From assembly GCA_045649455.1 (NCBI GenBank), contig JAZRPV010000030.1:1-40673 (forward strand): a stretch of 40,673 nt of DNA, given 5' to 3'. The notes under the pieces are model-generated. The model did not search any database, was not told the DNA's origin, and worked only from the letters and a program-made list of their open reading frames with translations. The translations under genes were made by a program, and so were the position numbers. The DNA is from JAEDES01 sp045649455 (GTDB lineage Bacteria; Bacillota_I; Bacilli_A; RF39; UBA660). Positions 17,668-25,579 of the stretch are shown piece after piece; positions within the stretch are counted from its first letter, which is position 1; each line of letters begins with the position of its first letter.

Positions 17668-18585
17668 TTATTGATTAACCACTGGTGTTACTTCTGGAAC
17701 CATTTCTGGTACAGCTACTGGTGCAACTTCAGGAATTGCAACTGGAGCAGCTTCAACTACTGGAGCAGCAGCAACTGCAGGTGCAGCTTCTACTACTGGA
17801 GTAACTACTGGTGCAGCAACTTCTACAACTGGTGCAGCAGGTGCAACTTGTGGAATTGCTTGTGTATTTTCAAGTGGATCAGCACCACCATAAATTTGAT
17901 GTGGTTGTTCAGCAACTGCCATTTCTGGAACAATTGGACTAGCTCCTCCATAAATTACTGGAGCAGCTTCTGCAACTGGTGCAGCAACTGGAGCAGCTTC
18001 AACTACTGGTGCAGCAGCAACTGGAGCAGGTGCAGCAACCGGAGCAGCTTCTACTACTGGAGCAGCAACAGGCACAGCTTCAACTACTGGAGCAGCAGCA
18101 ACTGGTGCAACTTCTGCAACAACAGGTGCAGCTTCAACTACTGGAGCAACAGCAACTGGAGCAGCTTCAACAACTGGAGCAGCAGCAACTGGTGTTACTT
18201 CTGCAACAACTGGTGTAGCTTCAACTACAGGTGCAGCCATAGCAGCTTGTAAAGGATCTACAACAGCAGGAATACTACTTTCTACTACAGCAGGTGCAGT
18301 TTCTACAACTGGTGCAGGTGCAGCAGCAACGGCAGCAGGATCAGCAGCAACTGGTGCAGCTTCTGCTACAACTGGAGTATCCATTGTTGCAACAGGTACT
18401 GGAGCTTCTTCTACAGTTTCTTCTCCTTTTTTCTTTTTATCTTTCTTAGGTTTTTCATCTGAATCACCTTTTTTACTTTTAACCGATGTAAAAATTAATA
18501 TAATGATTGCGATTAGTAATAATAAAACACCACCACAAATCAACATTCCTGGGATAGTTAAAACCCATTCCATAAATTTATCCAT
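17668..18585 (-). CDS. Membrane-anchored Ala/Pro/Val/Glu-repeat protein
   Basis: The start is the ATG at 18585 after GGGAG, giving 305 residues. One membrane helix (about residues 10-33) is followed by a lysine-rich basic stretch (KPKKDKKKKG) and then some 230 residues built almost only of Ala, Pro, Val and Glu. The recurring unit is close to PVVEAAPVAA, with about a dozen copies of VVE. Two YGGA(S/D)P motifs interrupt it. The basic stretch after the helix suggests the repeats are cytoplasmic, although no experiment supports this. No known domain is visible. The repeat block is richer in G and C than its surroundings because Ala and Pro codons dominate. Confidence 0.8.
   Translation of the reverse strand: MDKFMEWVLTIPGMLICGGVLLLLIAIIILIFTSVKSKKGDSDEKPKKDKKKKGEETVEEAPVPVATMDTPVVAEAAPVAADPAAVAAAPAPVVETAPAVVESSIPAVVDPLQAAMAAPVVEATPVVAEVTPVAAAPVVEAAPVAVAPVVEAAPVVAEVAPVAAAPVVEAVPVAAPVVEAAPVAAPAPVAAAPVVEAAPVAAPVAEAAPVIYGGASPIVPEMAVAEQPHQIYGGADPLENTQAIPQVAPAAPVVEVAAPVVTPVVEAAPAVAAAPVVEAAPVAIPEVAPVAVPEMVPEVTPVVNQ
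17680..18410. repeat. In-frame degenerate repeat encoding PVVEAAPVAA-type units
   Basis: On the plus strand, blocks such as GCTTCAACTACTGGAGCAGC recur with variations at roughly 30- to 45-bp spacing. The repeats stay in frame and encode the Ala/Pro/Val/Glu region. Copy-number change by slippage or recombination is likely. Confidence 0.7.
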
Positions 18586-18633
18586 AATATACGCTCCCTT
18601 TATTCTAATATAATCTAATATTATGATAACAAA

Positions 18634-18658
18634 AAAATGTTTGGATTGCAAACATTTT
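18634..18658 (-). terminator. Terminator after the pseudouridine synthase gene
   Basis: AAAATGTTTG and CAAACATTTT form a 10-bp stem with a five-base loop and a T-run on the minus strand. Confidence 0.75.
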
Positions 18659-18685
18659 ATTTAAATAAAACTTTTAATTAGATTT

Positions 18686-19339
18686 TCAAATCGTAAACTT
18701 TGTCCAATGACCAATATTTTCAGGCAATAATTTAAATTCCATTTTTTCTTTAGTAACAGGATGATCAAATGATAAATAGTAAGCAAATAAAGCAATTTGT
18801 GTTTTATCCTCTACTCCATATCTTTGATCCCCTAACAAATAATGACCACGACTAGCAAATTGAACACGTATTTGATGATGTCTTCCAGTCTTTAAAGAAA
18901 TATCAACTAAACTACAATTAGATTCTTTATTATAATCAACTACATCAAAAGAAAGAATAGATTCTTTTCCGTTAGAAGATACAACAGTATTACCATTATC
19001 TAATCTTTCTAATTTATCAACATAAGTAGATGATTCAACCATACCAGAAACAACAGCATAATATTTCTTAACAAAACTCTTACTTCTAACTTGATCAGAT
19101 AATCTACTAGCTGCTTTACTAGTACGAGCAAACACCATAACTCCACCAACTGGTCTATCTAATCTATGAACTAAACCTATATATACATTTCCTGGTTTAT
19201 TATATTTTACTTTTACGTAATCTTTAACCATATCAAGTAAAGAAACATCTCCACTATTATCACCTTGACTAAGTACATTAACGGGCTTCTCAACAACTAT
19301 AATATGATTATCTTCATATAATACATTTAACTTATTCAT
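18686..19339 (-). CDS. RluA-family RNA pseudouridine synthase
   Basis: The 217-residue enzyme has the RluA core without an S4 domain. GLVHRLDRPVGGVMVF holds the catalytic Asp near residue 61, followed by KKYYAVVSG and a C-terminal TGRHHQIRVQFASRGHYLLGD. It converts uridine to pseudouridine in rRNA or tRNA; the exact target cannot be told. I start it at the ATG at 19339 (MNKLNVLYEDNHI), the usual start for the family, rather than nine codons earlier. It overlaps the end of the methyltransferase gene by 8 bases, so the two RNA-modification genes are coupled. Confidence 0.88.
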   Translation of the reverse strand: MNKLNVLYEDNHIIVVEKPVNVLSQGDNSGDVSLLDMVKDYVKVKYNKPGNVYIGLVHRLDRPVGGVMVFARTSKAASRLSDQVRSKSFVKKYYAVVSGMVESSTYVDKLERLDNGNTVVSSNGKESILSFDVVDYNKESNCSLVDISLKTGRHHQIRVQFASRGHYLLGDQRYGVEDKTQIALFAYYLSFDHPVTKEKMEFKLLPENIGHWTKFTI

Positions 19340-20204
19340 TACTTTCCCATCTTCCATAAATACCACAAGGTAATACTAAATCATTTTCTTTAATAGGAAG
19401 TCCTACTTCACCACAAGTAATCTTTCCAGAATACTTTTTATCAATTGTAAGTTTTAATATATTTTCAAGTACATGACTACTTAATCCAGTAGTATATGAA
19501 TTAATTAAGAAGAATAAAGGTTCATCACTAAGAATTTCCATACATAACTCTATTAAATAATTAAGATTCTTTTCAATATCCCAAACCTCTCCATTAGCAC
19601 CTCTTCCATAACTAGGAGGGTCCATTATAATTGCGTCATATTTATTACCACGTCTAATTTCTCTTTTAACCAATTTAACACAATCATCTACTAAGAATCT
19701 AACTTTAGTTTCATCAACTTTAGATGATTTAACATTTTCCTTGCACCAATCAATCATTCCTCTAGAAGAATCAACATGAGTAACATGAGCCCCAGCTTTT
19801 AAACAAGCAACAGTTGCTCCTCCAGTATAAGCAAATAAATTTAACACACGAATTTCTCTTCCGGATTTTTTTATTTTTTCACTCATTATGTCCCAATTAA
19901 CTGCTTGTTCTGGAAATAATCCTGTATGTTTAAATCCCATTTGTTTAATATTAAAAGTTAAATCTTTATAATTAACACACCAAGATCCAGGAGTACTTCT
20001 TAAATTTTCCCAATGACCTCCACCTTTATTACTTCTATAATAAACAGCATTAATCATTGAATGATATTTTTCTAATAAATCTCCATTATCCCAAACTATT
20101 TGTGGATCTGGTCTAAGTAAATATACATCTTTCCATCTCTCTAATTTTTGCCCACGAGAAGCATCTATTATTTCATAATCTTTCCATTCATTTGCAACTA
20201 ACAT
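19332..20204 (-). CDS. SAM-dependent methyltransferase, RlmI/RlmK-like
   Basis: The 290-residue protein has a Rossmann-fold methyltransferase domain. VLNLFAYTGGATVACLKAGA binds S-adenosylmethionine, HVDSSRGMIDWCKEN is the acidic ribose loop, and IIMDPPSYGRG is the DPPY/DPPS catalytic motif of base methyltransferases. An N-terminal region with ERWKDVYLLRPDPQIVW is typical of the rRNA-modifying group. Substrate is most likely 23S rRNA, by family and by its overlap with a pseudouridine synthase gene. The PUA domain of full-length RlmI is not evident. Start: ATG at 20204 after GAGGTG. Confidence 0.85.
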   Translation of the reverse strand: MLVANEWKDYEIIDASRGQKLERWKDVYLLRPDPQIVWDNGDLLEKYHSMINAVYYRSNKGGGHWENLRSTPGSWCVNYKDLTFNIKQMGFKHTGLFPEQAVNWDIMSEKIKKSGREIRVLNLFAYTGGATVACLKAGAHVTHVDSSRGMIDWCKENVKSSKVDETKVRFLVDDCVKLVKREIRRGNKYDAIIMDPPSYGRGANGEVWDIEKNLNYLIELCMEILSDEPLFFLINSYTTGLSSHVLENILKLTIDKKYSGKITCGEVGLPIKENDLVLPCGIYGRWESNE

Positions 20205-20240
20205 CAAATCACCTCAAAATTCCTACATATTATAACACAA

Positions 20241-20275
20241 AGAAAGAATAGATAAAAGTATTTTCTATTCTTTCT
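20241..20275 (-). terminator. Probable terminator after the lipoprotein gene
   Basis: AGAAAGAATAGA and TCTATTCTTTCT form a 12-bp stem around an 11-base loop. The T-run behind it is short on the minus strand, so termination may be partial. It overlaps the end of the coding sequence. Confidence 0.5.
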
Positions 20276-21122
20276 CCTCTTCTTCATCCTCTTTTACTTC
20301 TCCACCAACTCTAAACACTTTTAAATAATCAGTAATTAAAGTCGAACCATTATAAGCTAATATACGATCATAATGTTTTGTTAAAGTAGCATCTTCTGCA
20401 AAAGAATATTGGCAATCAACATCAATATAATCATTACATTCTTTTCTATTTAAAGCTTCATTTCTAAATATCTTATTTTCAGTTCTAACAAATGTTGATT
20501 CAGATTGATCACCTGCATAATTAAAGTCAACAATCTTACTACCAAGATTTTCTGCAGTATACACTGCATTAGTACTAAGTAATATAATTCTATCACGTTC
20601 TTTTTTTATTTTATAATCATAAACATTACCATTAGTCTTCAAAACATAATAAGATGAATCTTTTACACTTTGTACCTTAACTATTTCAGGATCATCAAAG
20701 AAAAATCTATAAGTAGAATAATTATTATCTGAAAAAGGAACTTCAGTATAAGCAGCAGCATTATTGCTACCTCTAAAATAATAAATTTTATTATCTTTAG
20801 CTTTAAAAACAGTTTCACCCATAATTGCTTCAACATTTAATTTATCATTTGCTCTCATACAACTTTTTCCATTTGAAAACATTCCACTAAAAGAAATATC
20901 ATAAATAACACCATTAGTAGTAATTGCATAATTAGAACCTAAATATTTAATCATTTCAAATTCCTTATCACTCTTTGGAATTAAAGCCTCACAATTAAAT
21001 GGTTCTCTATCCATATTAAATCCTGAATGTCTTAAATCTCTTGTAACTTCACTGTTATTTTCACATCCAGTACAAATAAACATCACCATCATAAATAAAA
21101 AAACTAATTTCATTTTTTTCAT
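20265..21122 (-). CDS. Putative lipoprotein of unknown function
   Basis: The N-terminus MKKMKLVFLFMMVMFICTGC is a lipoprotein signal peptide with Cys20 as the probable lipid-modified residue. The mature 266 residues contain repeated short strands of the form YYFRGSNNAAAY, VYDYKIKKE and VYTAENLGSKIVDF, which suggests a beta-propeller or beta-rich fold, but I recognise no family. The C-terminus is strongly acidic (EVKEDEEEEKE). It would sit on the outer face of the membrane. It seems to be in the same direction as the small gene upstream, 44 bases away. Confidence 0.75.
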   Translation of the reverse strand: MKKMKLVFLFMMVMFICTGCENNSEVTRDLRHSGFNMDREPFNCEALIPKSDKEFEMIKYLGSNYAITTNGVIYDISFSGMFSNGKSCMRANDKLNVEAIMGETVFKAKDNKIYYFRGSNNAAAYTEVPFSDNNYSTYRFFFDDPEIVKVQSVKDSSYYVLKTNGNVYDYKIKKERDRIILLSTNAVYTAENLGSKIVDFNYAGDQSESTFVRTENKIFRNEALNRKECNDYIDVDCQYSFAEDATLTKHYDRILAYNGSTLITDYLKVFRVGGEVKEDEEEEKE

Positions 21123-21166
21123 ATCTTACCAACCATCCTATAATAAAAATATAACATATTTTAACA

Positions 21167-21457
21167 TTATTTCATACTTTTAATTTTTCTTTTTACAAGT
21201 AAAACTAAATCCATATCTGCATTTATTTTATTAAGTACTAATAAACTATCTTGTAATTTAACTAAAACAGATACTTCATCTTTAACTTTTTCACTTTCTA
21301 AAACATAATCAAAATCATCAATTGGATTAATTTCAATAAAATCTCTAATATAATTTTCAATATCTTTTAAAACAAATTCTTTCAAAGGATATTCATCCAT
21401 ATATGTAATACCAAAATATCCACCTACTAAATAACGAAATTGATCCTTCAAGTCCAT
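21167..21457 (-). CDS. Small hypothetical protein
   Basis: The 96-residue, mostly alpha-helical protein begins MDLKDQFRYLVGGYFG and ends in a basic helix. No signal peptide, membrane helix or motif is visible. The ATG follows AGGTGATAGT, an acceptable ribosome binding site, and codon use resembles the neighbours, so it is probably a real gene. No function can be proposed. Confidence 0.6.
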   Translation of the reverse strand: MDLKDQFRYLVGGYFGITYMDEYPLKEFVLKDIENYIRDFIEINPIDDFDYVLESEKVKDEVSVLVKLQDSLLVLNKINADMDLVLLVKRKIKSMK

Positions 21458-21539
21458 ACTATCACCTAAAAAAATTATATAATAATTAATAATAAAAATA
21501 TAGAATTTTGTCTTTTTTAAAACTTTTTTGTAAAAACAC

Positions 21540-21568
21540 TTGACAACATATTAAAAAAACATTATATT
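21540..21568 (+). promoter_or_regulatory. Promoter of RNA3
   Basis: TTGACA (21540-21545) and TATATT (21563-21568) with a 17-bp spacer make a near-consensus housekeeping promoter on the plus strand. No coding sequence follows for at least 450 bases. Confidence 0.75.
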
Positions 21569-21574
21569 ATTATT

Positions 21575-22016
21575 GTAATCTCGGTAGCGCAATGAACTAC
21601 CTATTGTAATTAATTGACTAGCATTATTAAGATAGTCATTCTAAATGGCAATTACCTTAATAATAAGTAAATAGTTGGTAGTTACTAAACTTTTTAGTTC
21701 ATTAAAGTGATCACGGGGACCTGATAAAGGGTCGTAAGTAATAGCTTATCATGGCCGAGATGCTGTAACAGAAGATGAGAAAGAAAACTCAAATGATAAG
21801 TTAGCTGTTAATGTAGTACTGATAATATTACAGGAAGGCTATTTAAAACTCGGATTGAGTAATTAATCTACCAATTATGCTGAATTGGATGTTTCTCATT
21901 AACTCAAAAAAGTTAATGTTCCATTATAGGTGTAATTATTATAGTTATTCAGTTCTTTACGAAGGGATATTAATAAAAGGTGTCCGAAAGGAAAACTTGA
22001 AGTAATATCCTTTTTT
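21575..22016 (+). ncRNA. RNA3: candidate ~440-nt structured RNA of unknown family
   Basis: A strong promoter and an intrinsic terminator bound a 440-base region with no credible frame, between two genes on the opposite strand. Local pairings are plentiful: GGTAG/CTACC at the start, GACTA/TAGTC, GACC/GGGTC, and the long-range pair ATCTCGG near the 5' end with CCGAGAT about 180 bases on. It lacks the RNase P core GAGGAAAGTCC, the tmRNA T-arm and tag context, the SRP core GGTCCGGAAGGAAG and T-box or riboswitch cores that I know. Size and isolation suggest a large stand-alone RNA. It does not lead a gene on its own strand. Confidence 0.6.
21964..22016 (+). terminator. Terminator of RNA3
   Basis: GGATATTA (21965-21972) pairs with TAATATCC (22003-22010), enclosing an inner CC-GAAA-GG hairpin. 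Six Ts follow (22011-22016). Confidence 0.65.
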
Positions 22017-22089
22017 AGTCCCCTTTTTCAAGGACAAATCAACTAAGACTTACAACTAGATTTTTAAAACAAAGAAACTTATAAAAAAT

Positions 22090-22122
22090 AAAAAGAGAAT
22101 GCTCGAAACACATTCTCTTTTT
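22090..22122 (-). terminator. Terminator after the TasA-like gene
   Basis: AAAAAGAGAATG and CATTCTCTTTTT form a perfect 12-bp stem with a nine-base loop. A- and T-tracts on both sides make it probably bidirectional. Confidence 0.8.
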
Positions 22123-22133
22123 ATATGTATAAA

Positions 22134-23324
22134 TTAATTAAAATAATCTTTTGAAATAACAATAACTGGACGGACACCAATCTCAGTAAAGTAATACTCT
22201 GCGTAGCTGAAGTTACCATTACTAAAAACGTACCACACATATTTTTTAGAATAAACATCCCCAGTCCAGTAGGTAGTTGAGTAAATCCACGGATAAGATG
22301 ATTCAGTACATTTATAATTTAATTTACTACATCCTAATGTATTTTCTAGTTCTTCATTAGTAATAAGTCTTGCTTCTATTACAGGTACATCGAAGTTTGA
22401 TTCTAATAAAGTTTTATAGTTATTAACATATCCTTCTACTATACTTCCATTATAATCATTATAGTTTGTTCCCTTTTGAGAATCATTTGAGAATGGAGTT
22501 GTACCTTTAAATGGGTGTCCTTCAAATATCCAACCTTTCATATTTTCATCTTGCATTCCTGTTGCTTCACTACCATATGCTGTCCATCTAGAATTGTTGT
22601 CTCCTCCAACATATAAGTTATACATCGCAAGTAATTTTACATTATCACCGTCAGTACCAATTGTATAAAATTGTTCACTACCGATAGTAACAATCGTACC
22701 TATTTCACTTATATCACCATTTGCAGATACTACTTGTACTCCATTATCTTTAACACTACTTCCGGTACCATCACTTTGAATATATTCAAGTGTTAAAGCT
22801 AAATCTAAAACAACTTGTCCTGTTGGCAAATCATTATTACTTAGATCTTTTCTGTATTCTACTCTTACTTTTATAGGCATACTTGTATCTTTTGCAAGTA
22901 ATTGTTTTGTTGTAATAGATTCTCCATTTTGATAAGACACTTCATACTTTAAAAACTTTGCTTGTTCTTCTGTTAAATCTGGAGTCTTAACAACATTTTC
23001 AATCATCGCATCAATGTCTCCTGCATTAACTACATCAACTACAAATTCATAGAAGTCTCCTGGCATATTTAGTGTTGTTTCAAATTCTAAAGTACTACTT
23101 GTTTTAATTTCAGGTACATTTGTCGTTGCACTACCACTAATCACTCTAGGATTATTTAAATATATATCCCAGTCCGCCGCACTTACTCTAGCATTACCAC
23201 TAATTGTAAGTACTGCATTTAATGCAGCATACGCAGTGGATAACGTAAAAACACAAATTAATACCAAACAAAGTACTAATGATAAAGTTTTTCTATCTTT
23301 AATATTAAAGTTTATTCTTTTCAT
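22134..23324 (-). CDS. Secreted TasA/camelysin-like protein with possible C-type-lectin-like C-terminal domain
   Basis: I start at the ATG at 23324 after GTAGGTGAT, giving 396 residues. A signal peptide ends at AYA near residue 33. Next comes a TasA/camelysin-like beta region (LTISGNARVSAADWDIY, EFVVDVVNAGDIDAMI, TLEYIQSDGTGS). From about residue 205 on is a domain with FYTIGTDGDNVKLLAMYNLYVGG, EGYVNNYKTLLESNF, YPWIYSTTYW and a final IGVRPVIVISK. This end resembles DUF6273-type and formylglycine-enzyme/C-type-lectin-like folds, by eye only. A paralogue lies at the right window edge. The last 33 codons before GTT ATT vary in an unusual way (see findings). It is an exported, possibly matrix-forming or ligand-binding protein. 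Confidence 0.8.
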   Translation of the reverse strand: MKRINFNIKDRKTLSLVLCLVLICVFTLSTAYAALNAVLTISGNARVSAADWDIYLNNPRVISGSATTNVPEIKTSSTLEFETTLNMPGDFYEFVVDVVNAGDIDAMIENVVKTPDLTEEQAKFLKYEVSYQNGESITTKQLLAKDTSMPIKVRVEYRKDLSNNDLPTGQVVLDLALTLEYIQSDGTGSSVKDNGVQVVSANGDISEIGTIVTIGSEQFYTIGTDGDNVKLLAMYNLYVGGDNNSRWTAYGSEATGMQDENMKGWIFEGHPFKGTTPFSNDSQKGTNYNDYNGSIVEGYVNNYKTLLESNFDVPVIEARLITNEELENTLGCSKLNYKCTESSYPWIYSTTYWTGDVYSKKYVWYVFSNGNFSYAEYYFTEIGVRPVIVISKDYFN

Positions 23325-23343
23325 ATCATCACCTACTATATTA

Positions 23344-23372
23344 AATATAATACATATATAAAGACAACACAA
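23344..23372 (-). promoter_or_regulatory. Promoter of the TasA-like gene
   Basis: TTGTGT (23367-23372) and TATATT (23344-23349) lie 17 bp apart on the minus strand, just upstream of the start at 23324. The gene therefore need not depend on readthrough from RNA4. Confidence 0.5.
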
Positions 23373-23414
23373 TCTATCTAAAAATTATAATGTTAATTTT
23401 ACAAAAAAAGACAA

Positions 23415-23665
23415 TAAAAAAAGATAATTAGAATGACGCTAATTATCTCAAAAAGAACTTTTCATTCTTTTGTCGAAACCCCGAAGCCTGATAAACTCCA
23501 AAGTATCCTGGTTTTCATGGGAGTTAGAATAAAGTCATTAGTTTCATTCTAACCACTTACCATTATAAGTTTTCCTTCTTAAACTGTAAACCTAGTATAT
23601 GGACGATAAGATTCTATACACAATTAAGATTTTAAACCCTTAAAGTATATACACCATATACTAAC
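23415..23665 (-). ncRNA. RNA4: candidate ~250-nt structured RNA upstream of the TasA-like gene
   Basis: Promoter TTGACA-N16-TATAAT (minus strand, 23694-23699 and 23672-23677) sets a start near 23665. A 10-bp terminator stem (23422-23431 with 23439-23448) and a T-run end the RNA. Between them are TAGTATATGG/CCATATACTA, GTTAGAAT/ATTCTAAC and AACTCC/GGAGTT pairings and no credible open frame. The segment AAGGAAAACTT (23567-23577) is shared with RNA3. I match it to no known family. Because the next gene on this strand has its own promoter, RNA4 is more likely an independent RNA than a leader, but a leader role is possible. Confidence 0.6.
23422..23448 (-). terminator. Terminator of RNA4
   Basis: AGATAATTAG and CTAATTATCT form a perfect 10-bp stem with a seven-base loop, followed by seven Ts on the minus strand. 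Confidence 0.75.
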
Positions 23666-23671
23666 AATATC

Positions 23672-23699
23672 ATTATAACATACTATAGTTAGTTGTCAA
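23672..23699 (-). promoter_or_regulatory. Promoter of RNA4
   Basis: TTGACA (23694-23699) and TATAAT (23672-23677) on the minus strand, 16 bp apart: two perfect consensus boxes. Confidence 0.75.
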
Positions 23700-23722
23700 C
23701 AATTTTTACAAAAAAATTTAAA

Positions 23723-23745
23723 AAAAGTAGTCATCGACTACTTTT
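23723..23745 (-). terminator. Terminator after the two-helix membrane protein gene
   Basis: AAAAGTAGTC and GACTACTTTT form a 10-bp stem with a three-base loop and a T-run on the minus strand. Confidence 0.75.
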
Positions 23746-24466
23746 CATCATCCTTATTTGCTTCTGCTAAACCTTCTTTAATTCCCTTAGAAATTTCTTT
23801 AGCCATATCTCCATAAGCAGGTGCCATCTTTTTCATCATACGACTTCCAACTTCAGAAATTGTTGGTTCCATTTTTTCTAATCCTTCTTGCGCAACTGGC
23901 ATAACTTGTTGCATTGAGAATGCAAGCATTTCACGTCTCTTAGAAATAGTAAATACAAATCCACCAATCATACATGAAGCAATAATTACAAATACACCAA
24001 ATATAAAGAATGGTACAGAATCATGTGAATCAAAACTCTTATTAAAATCATTACTAATTTCATCAAGTTCTTTTTGTAAAGCACAATATTTCTTTGTAAC
24101 TTTATTTTCACTATATTCATCAAAACTACAACGATCAAAACTTGGATCTAAAACATTATAAATAAGTTTATACTCATATGCATCACCATCAGTATAATCT
24201 GCACTACGATCATATGTAACACCTTTATCTGCAAGTTCTTTTTGTCTTGCAACTAAATTAGCTCTTTCATCTTCAATTTGTTTTTCTACTTTAGCAATAT
24301 TTTTCTCAGAATAACGTTCATTAATTTTCGCATTTTTATAAATACCAGTTCCAATTAAACTTAATCCAATTAAAACTCCTATTCCAATAATAATAAATGC
24401 TATTTTAGAAATCTTATTTTTTGTATTTTGATAATTCTCTTCATTAAGTAATTCTTTCTTTTCCAT
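23738..24466 (-). CDS. Two-helix membrane protein of unknown function
   Basis: The start is the ATG at 24466 (MEKKELLNEE) after GAGGAG, giving 242 residues. Two membrane helices near residues 20-42 and 150-175 enclose an extracytoplasmic segment with a charged coiled-coil-like stretch (KNIAKVEKQIEDERANLVARQKEL) and two cysteines (DRCSFDEY, KKYCALQ) that could form a disulphide. The C-terminal cytoplasmic tail is amphipathic (MAPAYGDMAKEISKGIKEGLAEANK). I recognise no family. It sits between the HD-protein gene and RNA4. Confidence 0.7.
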   Translation of the reverse strand: MEKKELLNEENYQNTKNKISKIAFIIIGIGVLIGLSLIGTGIYKNAKINERYSEKNIAKVEKQIEDERANLVARQKELADKGVTYDRSADYTDGDAYEYKLIYNVLDPSFDRCSFDEYSENKVTKKYCALQKELDEISNDFNKSFDSHDSVPFFIFGVFVIIASCMIGGFVFTISKRREMLAFSMQQVMPVAQEGLEKMEPTISEVGSRMMKKMAPAYGDMAKEISKGIKEGLAEANKDDEK

Positions 24467-24522
24467 AATCACAACTCCTCTATTTAAAATATATCACATA
24501 TTAATAATAAAATATACAAAAA

Positions 24523-25503
24523 TTATATTTTATTTATCCCTTCTATATAAGCAAATTTACAGTCACAATAATTATCTAAATCTAAATAAATATCTTTCGC
24601 AACAGTACTGACTTCATTAATACGAACATCACCAAGCAAAGGAATAACATTTCTTTTCTTAGTAGAAAAAGAAATATAAAAAGTATTTTCAACAACACTA
24701 TCACTACCAATAAGTTCCCTACTATTTTCAAATATTAAGAAACTAGAAAAGTTCTCTTTAAAAACATTAACTAACTCTTCTTCTTTCTTAGTATATAAAT
24801 CATTAATAGTAATTAAATTTAATTCAACACTCTTTTTAACAACTTCAGAAATATATTTCATTATATATTTATCTTTATTCCCTTGTAATTCTTTTGCATA
24901 ATTGTAAACCATTTTAACAAATTCTAAACAAATATCTTCATTTTGAAAAGATAACTCTTCTCCATCAAAAATAATGTCATCATAAACTCTCTTAATAGAA
25001 TCAAGACCATGAGTATGTAGCCAAACATAACAAGTATGTAAAACGCCATCTAATCTATCAGTACATAATCTAGGAGATTTATTTTCAAGCACTTTATACT
25101 TAGAAAAATCAAAATCATCCAAACTAATACCATCACTTTCTAAATAAGAAAGTAATTCCTCATCTTCTTTAATAATATCAACAACATCTCTTTCAGAAGA
25201 TTCTTGATTTAAATAATCTCCAAATACATAATCAATACAATGTGCAAAACAAGGAGTTCCAACATCATGTAGCAAAGCAACTATTGTTTCTTTTTTATTT
25301 TTGCTAAAATGCCAAGTCATATGACTGACAACTAAACTATGATCAAATCGTGTATATAAAAACAACGGATTATATAACTTAGTATAATCACACCCGCAAA
25401 ATTGAGTTATATATTTTAATCGATTTAAAGTTTTAGTATTTAAATACTTATCAATAAAATATGGATAATCCTTATCTATAAATATATTTAAATATTCATT
25501 CAT
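24523..25503 (-). CDS. HD-domain phosphohydrolase
   Basis: The 326-residue protein has the HD-superfamily metal-binding pattern: RFDHSLVVSHMTWHF, then ALLHDVGTPCFAHCIDYVFG near residue 77, with the His and Asp pairs intact. The arrangement resembles dGTPase/SAMHD1-like and YdhJ-like proteins, which act on nucleotides or nucleotide second messengers; the substrate cannot be read from sequence. I start at the ATG at 25503 (MNEYLNIFID) after AGGTGATTTT, since the longer frame has no ribosome binding site. It appears to be transcribed separately from the gene downstream. Confidence 0.85.
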   Translation of the reverse strand: MNEYLNIFIDKDYPYFIDKYLNTKTLNRLKYITQFCGCDYTKLYNPLFLYTRFDHSLVVSHMTWHFSKNKKETIVALLHDVGTPCFAHCIDYVFGDYLNQESSERDVVDIIKEDEELLSYLESDGISLDDFDFSKYKVLENKSPRLCTDRLDGVLHTCYVWLHTHGLDSIKRVYDDIIFDGEELSFQNEDICLEFVKMVYNYAKELQGNKDKYIMKYISEVVKKSVELNLITINDLYTKKEEELVNVFKENFSSFLIFENSRELIGSDSVVENTFYISFSTKKRNVIPLLGDVRINEVSTVAKDIYLDLDNYCDCKFAYIEGINKI

Positions 25504-25579
25504 AAAATCACCTATTAAATATTTTAACATAAATTATAACTTAACTATAAAATAAAAAAATAATGTGTAAAATACTTAT

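Noticed and set aside
17659..18252. Long plus-strand frames rich in Trp/Asn/Ser or Gln/Leu
   Set aside because: Shadows of the in-frame repeat of the Ala/Pro/Val gene; composition is an artefact of the other reading frames.
17680..18410. Repeat block as a CRISPR array
   Set aside because: Units are degenerate, in frame and without unique spacers; no cas genes are present.
21575..22016. RNA3 as tmRNA (a stretch could be read as a tag beginning Asn-Asp-Lys-Leu-Ala)
   Set aside because: No tRNA-like ends, no GGTTCGA-type T-arm, no conserved GGATTCGAC start and no suitable tag stop. The match is chance.
21575..22016. RNA3 as RNase P or SRP RNA
   Set aside because: The invariant cores (GAGGAAAGTCC and GGTCCGGAAGGAAG) are absent.
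23471..23477. A single TGTCGAA (Spo0A-like box) inside RNA4
   Set aside because: One isolated 7-mer in a transcribed region; no cluster and no promoter nearby. Probably chance.
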